From the NCBI RefSeq assembly GCF_009727055.1, contig NC_052350.1:21581364-21645363 (forward strand): a stretch of 64,000 bases of DNA, in the 5' to 3' direction. This document shows, one piece after another, positions 46,675-56,871 of the stretch. The notes below the pieces were generated by a model. The model did not search any database and was not told the DNA's origin. It was given only the letters and a program-made list of their open reading frames with translations. The first letter of the stretch is position 1. Each line of letters opens with the position of its first letter. This stretch comes from Benincasa hispida (taxonomy: Eukaryota > Streptophyta > Magnoliopsida > Cucurbitales > Cucurbitaceae). The translations under genes and the position numbers were made by a program.

Positions 46675-47007
46675 GAAGGTTTTTGGTTCTTAGTTTTTTT
46701 ATTTTCTAGAATTTAGATTCAGGCTATGGTGGGTTGCATTACTCTATTGTGTTCATGTTGTGAATGATGGTTTGCAGTTATGGATGTTTTCAGGATTGGT
46801 CCTTAGAATTTACTACTTTAAATTTACAATTTGGTTTGTAAGGGCCTGATGTTTTGGGCATTAGTTTTGCAATTGGGTCTATAAATTTTTTTGTCTGTTT
46901 CAATTGTGACTTTTCTAACATTTTTCTGGAGAAATCAAGGCCCAAATTGGAGCAAAAACGAAGGAGTTCGCGTATGTATAGGAGGCGACTGTACAGTTGC
47001 TCGCAAC

Positions 47008-47085
47008 GTTGTGCCCTAGCGTCGGGACATTACAATGCAGTAGACGAAGATGTTTTTTTGTAATGTCGCGATGCTCGGGCACAAC
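47008..47085 (+). other. long imperfect hairpin in the C5 leader
   Basis: Arms 47008-47035 and 47058-47085 (28 nt each) are complementary except for two mismatches and one G-U pair; the loop is 22 nt. The arms start GTTGTGCCC and end GGGCACAAC. The lower stem includes CGCGATGCT-type motifs found elsewhere in this family's leaders. Confidence 0.7.
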
Positions 47086-48484
47086 GTCACGATGCTCCGA
47101 GATGGAAACTTCACGAGATTTACGGGCAATTCATGAAGTCGGGTGGTTCAGCGACTGGGTTGCTGGCGGTTCGAGTTTTGGACGGCCCAATTCGTGTAGT
47201 TCAAATTCGGGTTCACTCTTTTTGAACCGATTCAACTATTATTTGATGTAATAGTTAGTTTTTCCATTAATTAAATTAATATAAAGGTTATATTATTTTA
47301 ATTAATTGTTTAGGAGTTCAATCCCGGTCCATATATTGTTCTTTAAATTATGCATTTGATGTATGGTTTATTTTTATATCATATATGTCATAATGTATGC
47401 CATATAGAAAAGCCCACCATAGGTTATGCATTTAATCATGCATCATGAAAATTATAAATGTTATAATATAATTACATGATTTAATTTTATAGCATGCTCA
47501 TGCATCATATAATATAATTATTATAATATATGTTTACATGCATTAATGACATTATCATGCATCATTATATTGCAATTGTTATAATATATGGTTAGAATAT
47601 GTGGATGAATGTCATTACGGATTTCATTACTTTAGTATGTAAGTGTTATGTATGTTAAGTAATGAAATAGGAATTGTATGAAACATGTCATTACTTTAGG
47701 TAACTTTATAATTGTTATAAGTTTTCCTAAGTACGGTATCACATGCAATGTATGGTTTTAATTTATTTCATTTTTTTACTTTATAATTGTTATAACTAAA
47801 TGAAATTAGAAATTAAAATAAATAATTCAAAATTGCATGCAAACTTAGGTTCAAATCATTTTTTAAATAGTTTAAAATAAGATTTACATAGACCTAAGTT
47901 CACAACATTTCTAATCTGATTAGAAATTAGTTTAATGTTTTTAATCAATTTAATGGGATTAAATTGGTTTTAATAAAAGATTAAAATTTTAGCAAATGTA
48001 TCTATAAATGACCTTTGTCTAAGGCTAGTTTTGTCTAGGCTGGGGTATTTAAGCTGACGAAAACGAAATACCCCTACCTGGAAACTGACCTAGAAGGTGA
48101 ATTAGATAGATTTACTACAAGCATGAAATTGTTGATTAAAGTTTGTTAAAATGTTTAATGAACAGTTAAAATTTTTAATGAACATTAATCAAAATTGTTT
48201 AACTATTCAAAGCAAGTTAGTATTAGGCAAACTAAAACAATTACTTAGTAAAAATAATTAGCCATATTTTTTCCTAAGTTAAATAAACCCTAAGTATTTT
48301 AAAATACTCAGTATGAGGAAAAAGATGTATACGATACGTCAATCTTCTACTAAAGTTTCTTCTTTAATATTCACACCATGAGACTTATACTTGGCCTCAA
48401 GGCGCCTTGGGAGCGCCCCCCTTCGAATGATGTTTGCATAGGTCAATATCAAGGTGACTGAAGAGAGTATTTATAGAAAGTGGG

Positions 48485-48623
48485 AGAGGGATGTGTGTCA
48501 ACATGTCCTACGATCTCCTTCATTAGTTTGCACCGTGAGATCTTCTTGCACGGNAGAGGGATGTGTGTCAACATGTCCTACGATCTCCTTCATTAGTTTG
48601 CACCGTGAGATCTTCTTGCACGG
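48485..48623. other. assembly join: single N in an exact 69-bp duplication
   Basis: 48485-48553 and 48555-48623 are identical, with N at 48554. This is an unmerged contig overlap, at the corresponding place in the leader to the join at 16508. Confidence 0.9.
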
Positions 48624-49068
48624 TCTCAAGATGCCCTAAGAGCGTCCCCCTTTGGATGGTTTGTGCATTAGATCATTATCAAGACGAACTCCAAAAATGG
48701 ATAGGATCGCTTTAATTCTTTCCCTAATCGATTTTTCTCTTCGGTTGGCTCATTGAGGCAAAACTCTAAGGTCTAAAATGAAGGGTAACACTAACGAAAA
48801 ATTGTTAAGCTAGTTAATGATTTCTTGACCAAATCAATGATGACTAATTATTTCAGGAATAAGTTATTCTAGTGTAATAATTGGTTGATAGTGTCTCGGT
48901 TCAGTAAAGGGACAACTGACTACCTTTCAGTGGTTTTTGTCCTAAATCACTAAAGCATCATTGCAAAATTTAAATGTTAAATGGGGTTCATTCAGTTATT
49001 GCTAAAATTAATTGGATGTTATAAAGTTATGCTAAAATTTAATGTAGAACAATTTTTTTTCCAGCAAA

Positions 49069-50423
49069 ATGTCAAATTGTATTTTTCCGTCATCTGCCTC
49101 TACTTGTTTGACCAAATTTAATTATACAATTTGGAAAGATTCGATTAAAACTTTTTTCGTGGTTAACGACCTCAACATCATCTTGACTAAGGATTTTCTT
49201 CAAGTCTCAACCCCTAGTGCAACATGAAATGTTTGTGATGCATACAAAATGTGGATGAAGGCCAATGATAAAGCCCGAGTTAACATTTTAGCAAGCATAC
49301 CCGATGTCTTAGCCAAAACATTTGAGAGCATGGTCACTGCACATCAGATCATGCAATCAATGCAAGAATTGTTTGAGCGAAAGTTCTCACAATTCAAGCA
49401 AAGTGGGATTGATGACAACAAAACCAGTAATGTCAGCTTTCTAAATAAACTCTAGTCCATATTGAATGTCAAGAGACAAATAGAGAAAGTAAATATTGTC
49501 AAATCTAGTGAAGTTAATCAACGAGGTTTGTCCTCTGAGATGAAACTTGGAGTTTATGATATGAGATTAGGAGTTGATCCCACTACTCTCTAGAAAAGAT
49601 AGAACTCCTTTGAAAATAAATCTGATTTATTTTTCTTAGAAACTTGCTTAGTAGAGAATGATGATTCTGCCTGGATAGTTGATTCAGGAGCTACTAGTCA
49701 CATATGTTCTTCCTATTAGGGATTAATTCCTGGAGACAATTGGTAGCTAGAGATATGACTTTTAGAGTTGGTACTGGATAGGCTGTTTCAACTGTTTCTG
49801 TAGACAAGCTTAAGTTATTTTTGGACAAGAAACGATATATGATATTAGATTACATGTATGTAATTCCCAATATCAAGAGGAACTTAATTTTTGTTTCTTG
49901 TCTGATTGAACAAAAGTATTCCTTATCCTTCTCTGAAAATAAAGTATTTATTTTTAAGAATAGAATGAAATTAGGCTTTGGTTCGATGGAAAATAACTTG
50001 TATGTACTAAGGTTGTTAGTTACAAAAGTCGTCCTAAATACTGAAATGTTCAATACGGCAACAACTGCTAAAAGACCGAGCATTTCTCCTAAAGAAAATA
50101 CCCACCTTTGGCATTTAAGGTTAGATCACATTAATCTTAATAGGATTGAGAGATTGATGAAAGGAGGACTTTTAAATGGTTTAGAAGAAAACACTTTATC
50201 TGTATGTGAGTCAGCCCTTGAAGGAAAAATGACAAAACGACCTTTTACTGGAAAACGTTATAGAGCCAAAGAGACCTTGAAGTGTATACATTCAAATCTC
50301 TGTGGTCTAATGATTGTAAGAGCAAAAGAAGGGTATGAATATTTCATCTCTTTAATAGATGATTATTCTAGATATGGGTATCTATACCTAATGCAACACA
50401 AGTTTGAAGCACTTGAAAAGTTA
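49069..50423 (+). pseudogene. copia gag-protease-integrase (C5)
   Basis: The ATG at 49069 starts MSNCIFPSSAST, followed by FNYTIWKDSIKTF and the gag helices KARVNILASIPDVLAKTFE. The zinc knuckle is missing through deletion between about 49450 and 49630. The protease motif AWIVDSGATSHI is intact near 49680. GAG-pre-integrase is good (THLWHLRLDHINLNRIERL, about 50100). The integrase has IHSNLCGLM where the first catalytic Asp should be: Asp changed to Asn. The frame ends at FEALEKL, 50423. Stops at 49225, 49453 and 49718 are in frame. Confidence 0.82.
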
Positions 50424-51270
50424 AACCTAAGTATAACCCTTTACCATCAGTCTAGCCTTAAAGGTTCATTTTTTCTCTTGTAGATCCATTTGCAACCTAA
50501 ATTTTTTACCCTATCAGGTTTATCTACAAGATCCTAGATTAAATTGAAGTACATACACTCCATTTTGAGATCCATAGCTTTGACCCATTCATCTTTGTCC
50601 ACATCATCTATTGCTTGTTTATAGGACAACGGATCCTCAACTTCGCCATCTAATATGACGGTCAAGGTTTTTGTTAAACCCATATAACAAATAGGTGGGT
50701 CACAACCCTCCCACTAGTTGAGGCTCCTTCAACTGTTGAGATGGATGTGCTTTACTAGATGAACCGACATCAACAACTCTTGTTGATATACTAGCCTCTT
50801 CAACAATTTTTGTTGAAGTTTCAATAGTTTCATTGGAAAGTTCACTTAACACAATTTTACTGTGGGACTTATGCTTTTTAATGTGGTCCTTTTTTAAAAA
50901 TGTAGCATTTATCGACATAAATAATTTATTTTCTTTAAGATCATAGAAGTAACCACCCTCGTTCCCTTGGGGTAGCCTACAAATAGGCATAATTTTGAAC
51001 GAGGTTCCAATTTCTTAGGATTTTCCTCAAGCACATATGTTGAGCAACCATATTCTAAAGTGGCATAAACTACCTTTACAACCATTCCATGATTCCAAAG
51101 GTGTTTCAGAAATATTTTTGAACAGGACACGGTTCAAAATATAAACTACAATCATTACTGCATAACCTCAACACGAATCAGATAAATGAGCATAACTCAT
51201 CATAGGCTGAACCATGTTTAACAATGTTCTATTTCTCCTTTTTGATACACCATTCTACTAAGGTGTATCA
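50424..51270 (-). pseudogene. copia integrase end and reverse transcriptase start (C4, 5' part)
   Basis: Minus strand, from the integrase Glu region (RRNRTLLNMVQPMMSYAHL) through CSTYVLEENPKKLEPRS, GYFYDLKENKLFM, NATFLKKDHIKKHKS and the linker STKIVEEASISTRVVD, to reverse transcriptase CKWIYKRK-like sequence and FKARLMVKGYT near 50440. The next expected segment is absent, and pol resumes with FLNGNLKEAI at 44760. This places it as the missing front of C4. Frameshifts near 50990 and 51070 and a stop near 50700 break it. Confidence 0.78.
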
Positions 51271-51966
51271 TCTTGTGAATAAAATCAGAGGTATTTTATT
51301 AACATTTAGACTGCATTAATTCAATCCAATATACTAAGATCCAAGGTTATATGACGTAATTTAAACATGTATGTGGAGACATACAGGTAGATCATGTTTA
51401 AGTAATAACCTAAACGGTCTGTAGTAGATGAATAAGACTGGATACCTTATCCTAGTGATACTACGGATATGACTCACTTTGTAGTTGTTACAAGTGTTGT
51501 AAAGTGCTACAAATGATCTGATTCTGATCATTCATGTGGAAAACATGTTAGCGGAGGTATCCTATACAAGAGTTTGTATAAGACAAACCACGAAATGAAT
51601 AGTCTCTCTTTTTAACACCGTTGCTAGAAGAGACTTACATTTCACCAAGATGACCATAGCTAACTTGACATGAATTCTGAGTGAGTTGTAAACTCTTGCC
51701 TGTGAAGGCCGTCCTTTAATTTGCATGGGTGAGAGTGGCCAGTTTAGCCAACTCAATATGCCTACCATTTTGAGGATTTGTCTAATTGGGGAGTTAGGAA
51801 TGAAGCTATACAAGAAGGAATTTGCTCATTCCCAACCTTAGGGAAAGTAGATAAATTTCTCCCTTAACAGATGATTTCGAGTCTTGAACAATGAGGCTTC
51901 AACCTCTCATTGGCCTCAGAGGTGTTAGTTCATAGTTGGACTGTATACTGTTTGTTCATTAGAGGT
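51271..51966 (+). repeat. internal LTR piece, plus strand
   Basis: Matches the family LTR from about 70 bp after its start (AAAATCAGAGGTATTTTAT) to the TTGTTCATTAGAGG phrase, then stops. It abuts an opposite-strand LTR. Confidence 0.75.
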
Positions 51967-53357
51967 GCATTAATATAATTAAATAAAACTATATATTATA
52001 TCACATATAATATATAACCTATAGTTTATATTATATCATATATAATATGACCAATAATTTATATTCTCTCATATAACTTATAGTTTTAATATGAATTCTA
52101 TTCATATTAATTTTAACCTGTAGTTTTTATATGAATCTTGTTCATATATATAATATTTGAATCATATTAAAATATTTATTTCTCTCATTAAACTTTATAT
52201 TATAATGTATCCATATACATTACATTAATTGTATCTCATACAATTAATTCTCTTTAATTAATTTGAACAATTCAAATTAATCCAAAATTAATTGATTGTC
52301 ATTAAACCCTTATTAAGCTAGCAGAGGGACCTTATAAACCTATAGATTAGAAGCTCTAATTATACGAGAATAATTAATTAAACTCTTTAATTAAATTAAT
52401 CAAAATTCATTAACTGTCGGTCACTCCACTAAAGACCAACAACTGCAGTCTTTGTATTATAGATATATTTCTGTGTTCATTGGTTATAACCAATCAACAG
52501 TAAGTTGACCTTTCACAAATTGCTTGTAACTACAACTAGGTCAAAATTACCATTTTACCTTTGTAGTTATATCTACAAGGGTAATTCTTCATTAAAGTAC
52601 CACTGATCCCTTTAATGAAGAATTAGTCATAGTCCAACTATAACTAAACTCCTCTCTGGCCAGTGAAAGGGTGAGGCGCCTCATTGTTCAAAACTCAAAT
52701 TCAGTTCTTAAGGGAGCAATGTATCTACTTATCCTAATAATAAGGAGTGAATTTCTTTATGTGTGGTTGTGTTCCCAGCTCCCACTCAGACGAATCTCCA
52801 AAATGGTAGCCATATTAAGTCGATAAACTGGCCACCCTCACCCATGTAGATCAAAAGACCGTCCTCATAGGCAGAAGTTCACAACTCACTCAAGATTAAG
52901 GTCAAGTCACTCACGGTCATCCTAGTGAAATGTAAGTCTCTTCAAGTAACGGTGTTATAAAGTGAGACTAATCATTTTGTGGTCCGGTCTTATACAAACT
53001 CTTTGTATAGGATACCCCACTCACATGTCTCCACATGAATGATCAAGATCAGATCATTTGTAACACTTTACAAAAATTGCAACAATTACAAAGTGGGTCG
53101 TATCCGTAGTGTCACTAGGATAAGGTACTCAACCTTATCCATATACTACAGACCTTTCAGCCTATCACTTAAACATGATCCACTTGTATGTCACCACATA
53201 CATGTTTAAGCTACATTAAATAACCTGAGATCTTAGTTTATTGGTTTTGGGTTAATGCAAACTAAATGTCAATTAAAATAACACTTTATTTTATTAAATA
53301 AATAATTCGTTTGTACAAATGATTTATAGACTACAAAACCATGAGATTTAGGACATT
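51967..53357 (-). repeat. LTR piece, minus strand
   Basis: On the minus strand it starts within the LTR at ATGTCCTAAATCTCATGG (first ten or so bases missing) and continues for about 1.4 kb to the AT-rich region, lacking the last third. It may be the displaced 5' LTR of C4 or of another copy. Confidence 0.75.
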
Positions 53358-53983
53358 ATTTCTTTTTTTGTGAATTTTTATTTTTATTTTGGATCTATCA
53401 ACTCACTCAGTTGAGTAAGGAAGAATAATTATAGAGAGGATGTCAGAAAAGTAGGGAGAATTTTGCTAAAATTCGTCTTGTCAAAGTGTAGGCGGCTAGG
53501 ACAATTTAAATTAATCTTGTCGCAGCATCACAACACTTAGGTCAAGCATTGCAAAGCTAGCCTCAGCTTGACGCAACGTAAGGGGGGAGCGTCGCAACGT
53601 TGACTGCTCCGCTCACTCAATCACGAGGCCCGTGCGTGAAAGGATAATTCGTAAAAGTTTGGAGCAATGCAACGCTCCCTTTGCAGTGTTGCGACGCTTC
53701 GAGAAATCCATGCTACAGCCTTCCAGCGTAAAGGAAGTGTCACGACGCTCTCACAACACCATACTATTGCCTTCCAGCGTAGCTCTACACTCGGTTTGAG
53801 GGTTGCAATGCTCTCTCAGGGATATTTTGGTAATTTTAAATTATTTTCCCTGGTTGATACTAGGAGCTTCAATTTTGTTCATTTAAGTCCCGTTTTAGCT
53901 CCAGATGCTTATTCTACCTCTTAGTTGCTCAATATATACAAAATAACAAAATAAACATAGAAAATACCACGAACAAACCTGAA
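53358..53983. other. unclassified DNA with ACGCT-rich repeats
   Basis: No gene recognised. Between 53520 and 53820 short phrases such as GTCGCAACGTT, GTTGCGACGCTTC, TGTCACGACGCTC and a duplicated GCCTTCCAGCGTA recur. They resemble the GC-rich motif of the copia leaders, but the surrounding sequence does not align with them. It may be leader or LTR sequence of another retroelement. Confidence 0.45.
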
Positions 53984-54850
53984 TTAAGCTAAAAACGATA
54001 TCATTTTTATGGTGTTATCAGTATGATTGATCAAATAAACTGCACCCAAAACACATTCTCCCGAAAAGGTAATAAGAAGGTTTCCTTGAAACATTAAAGC
54101 ACGAGCCACGTTAAGTATGTGATGATGTTTGCGCTCTATTCTCCTATTTTGTTGTGGAGTTCCAACACATGAAGTTTGAAAAATAATGTCATTCTCGTCA
54201 AAATAGGCGTGCATGCATTGAAATTTTGTCCCATTGTCACTCCTTACTACTTTAACATATGCTTCAAATTGATGTTCAACCATAGTAAGGAAGGAGTGAA
54301 ATTTTTAAAAAACTTCAGTTTTATTTCTTAATAAATAAACCCAAAAAGCTCTTGAAAAATCATCTATAATAGTTAAAAAATAATGAGCTTCACAAGAAGA
54401 TGGTGTGTGGGTATATGGACCCCACAAATCTCAATGAATAAGGGCCAATATACGACTAGCTTTGCTGTCACTAACAAGAAAACTATCACAAGTTTGTTTA
54501 GCTTGAGGACATGTGACACATGCATTATTCAGTTTCTTTTTATAGAGCTAGAATGAATTGCAAGAACTAACTTGACCACTCTATTCGACGGATGCCCCAA
54601 TCTCCTATGTCACAGCTTAAATTTAGATACTTTTGGAACCTTCACCGCATGCAGAGTGGGAATTTCTCTAAAATAATAGAGTCCATCCTTCTGTTCACCA
54701 GCGCCAATTAAGCTCTCCGAATGTTGGTCTTGTATAGCACATAAAGAAGGTGTAAACCGAATGAAGCAATTAGTGTCATCAATTAACTACGACAACGGTA
54801 TTAAATTGTAGTCTAAAGTAGGTACAAATAAAACACATTCAAGCATGAAA
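53984..54850 (-). pseudogene. copia GAG-pre-integrase and integrase fragment
   Basis: Minus strand: GLYYFREIP and RRLGHPSN (pre-integrase, about 54580-54690), then broken frames to VRSDNGTKFQC (second catalytic Asp), GTPQQNRRIERKHHH (catalytic Glu) and VARALMFQGNLLITFSGECVL. It lacks reverse transcriptase and LTRs. The lineage differs from both C2 and the Tork-like element. The right end meets the SINE-like insertion. Confidence 0.75.
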
Positions 54851-54857
54851 CCATTGG

Positions 54858-55071
54858 CAATTGGTGATTTACGATGGTATCAAAGCAAGTAGTCCATGAA
54901 GGTCTTGTGTTCAAGCTTCTGCAATGTTATTTCTTCCTAAATTAATATTGATTTTTACTTGTTGGGTATTCTTCATATTCCAATTTCACAAGTGAAGAGG
55001 AGTGTTAGATGATACATAATTAAATCTACCTTCACCCATCAACTTAAGCTTTTGGGTCAATTGGTGATTTA
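54858..55071 (+). mobile_element. SINE-like insertion with 14-bp direct repeats
   Basis: A 186-bp segment lies between perfect copies of CAATTGGTGATTTA (54858-54871 and 55058-55071). It holds GGTATCAAAGCAAGTAG and GTGTTCAAGCTTCTGC, which loosely resemble tRNA-derived A and B boxes. No poly(A) tail is visible. The direct repeats support insertion by target-primed reverse transcription; the family is not identified. Confidence 0.45.
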
Positions 55072-56135
55072 AGATCTTAAGTTATACTCGCTTCTAAGCT
55101 AAAGATTAGGCGAAGAAAAAAGGAAACATTTACTTTACGTGTTTTATCCAAACATTCTTTTTTAGTAAAATTAAGATTTTGAGAACTTGACCTCATTTTC
55201 TTTTAGTTTTGTTATTATTATTTATTTAGTTTTAGCATAGTTACAATTCTTATGTATTTCCCAGCTTGTGTTCGAAAGGTTCTTGGATAAGGTAGTTATA
55301 GTATTTTACAAATAATATATGGCTTCATTTGATAACCATTTATTTTTTAATTTTTTTTAAAATTAAACTTGTTTTCTCTGCATCTTTCTTAAGTAAAAAA
55401 GTTGAGTTCTTAAGCAAATTCTAAAAACAAAAACAAATTTTTAAAGACTACTTTGTTTAGTTTTCAAATTTTAGTTTAGTTTTAGAAATATTATAAAATA
55501 TAGCCAACAAAACTTGAAAACTAATGGTTGGAAGTGGAATTTGCAGGCTTAATTTTCAAAAATCAAATGGATATCAAACGGAGTCTTGGTCTTTTGTTTG
55601 TTTCTTAAAATTAAACATATTTCCTCTTTCAATTTCTTACCATGATTTACATCTTTCTTAAGTAAAAGAATTGGATTTTTAGCTAAATTTCAAAATAAAA
55701 ATAAGTTCTTAAAAACTATTTTTTTTTTTTCAGTTTTCATTTTGATTTGGTTTTTAAAATATTAGTAAAAAGTAGATAAGCAAAATATTTAGAAAGAGAA
55801 AGGGTATTTATAGGCTTAATTTTTTAACACTAAATTCTAAAATTTAATAGTTACGGAACGGGGCGTGAAATATATATTTCAATTTTTTTCAATTTTTAGA
55901 AAAGGGAGTTTTGGCTTTTGTAGCTTAAATGTTTTTCCCGGGGGGAGGGAGTGAGCTATTTTGAAAGTTAATTGGGAAAAGGGATGCTTTCCAACTTATT
56001 TAGGAAAAAATGGGAGTTTTTTTGTCCCCGTCCGAATGTGTCTCTTGAAGAGATGTATTCGAAAATATTTTATTATTTTTCCCTCGTATGCCGCATTAAA
56101 AAAAATTAAACCAGTCAAAATGCGTCTGTTGAACA
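55072..56135. other. AT-rich DNA without recognised features
   Basis: Two loosely similar stretches (55330-55560 and 55590-55830) share TCTTTCTTAAGTAAAA and TTTTAAAAACTA-type phrases and may be a degenerate duplication. There is no coding signal. Confidence 0.4.
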
Positions 56136-56139
56136 TGAT

Positions 56140-56450
56140 CGTTTAGTAAATTACTATGTGGTCGTTTAGTAAATTATACATGATCGCTTAGTAATTTGTA
56201 CACGATCGCTTAGTAATTTGTACATGATCGCTTAATAATTTATACACGATCGCTTTGATTTTTTTGTACAACACCAATTATATTATGTACAACACCAATT
56301 ATTCTGTACAAATTTACACTATACAATATGTAATTTTAGCACCAATTGTACTATACAATATGTAACCTTAGCACAAATTTATCTAAACGATCACTTAGTA
56401 TTCTCTCTGATTGCTTAGTAATATCTAAATGCTCGCTTAGTGAAATTTTC
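56140..56450 (+). repeat. 22-bp degenerate minisatellite GATCGCTTAGTAATTTGTACA
   Basis: Five to six consecutive units of about 21-22 bp (56146-56262), the core being GATCGCTTAGTAATTTGTAC. Looser units follow: TTGTACAACACCAATTAT twice, a CTATACAATATGTAA phrase twice, and single GATCACTTAGT, GATTGCTTAGT and CTCGCTTAGTG relics to 56440. It lies 420 bp beyond the PMD end of the Mutator-like element. Confidence 0.8.
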
Positions 56451-56871
56451 CAAAAAAAATTAATAAAATAATAAAATATTTTTGCTATTATTTTTTTCAT
56501 TCTTTTAATAACCCGAAACCAACTCTTTCATTACTTATGTCTTTTTACAGTTAATAATATTTCATTTGTTTAACTCTAAATCATTTTTACCTAAATCAAC
56601 TATCTCACTAATCTCGTTTTTTATTTTGATAGTAATATTACTAGTTTTTTAACCGTATAAATTATAATGTTATTTTGAGATTAAGAAATTGCTATGATTG
56701 ATTTGATATACTCAATATTAATTTTTAATTTCAATTTTTTTGAAAGTTGTTAGAAACTTATGCAAAAATATAGATATTAACTTTCGAGGTTCTTTAAGAT
56801 GTGTTGTAGACTGTAAGTGCATTTTCGTAATTGAATTTCATTAATAAATTTAATCATATGTACAATGTTCT
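56451..56871. other. AT-rich DNA downstream of the PMD gene
   Basis: No recognisable coding or terminal inverted repeat. It probably belongs to the 3' side of the Mutator-like element. Confidence 0.35.

Larger units (their letters stand above)
46675..49068 (+). other. untranslated leader of C5
   Basis: Collinear with the leaders of C1 and C2, including the three TTATAATATA/GCATG repeats (47440-47600). It contains the hairpin at 47008-47085 and the N join at 48554. No coding frame is credible. Confidence 0.72.
44762..50423 (+). mobile_element. copia retrotransposon C5, 3' truncated
   Basis: 5' LTR, primer-binding site, leader, gag, protease and integrase N-terminal half are present; reverse transcriptase, RNase H and the 3' LTR are missing. 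It sits between the two halves of minus-strand C4. The simplest reading is insertion into C4 reverse transcriptase followed by a deletion that removed the rest of C5 and about 135 bp of C4. Confidence 0.8.

Noticed and set aside
48454..48639. 61-codon frame containing an undetermined residue
   Set aside because: It spans the single N and an assembly duplication; the tandem peptide is an artefact.
56146..56262. Regular repeats reminiscent of a CRISPR array
   Set aside because: The units are contiguous without unique spacers, and the genome is a plant nuclear one. It is a minisatellite.
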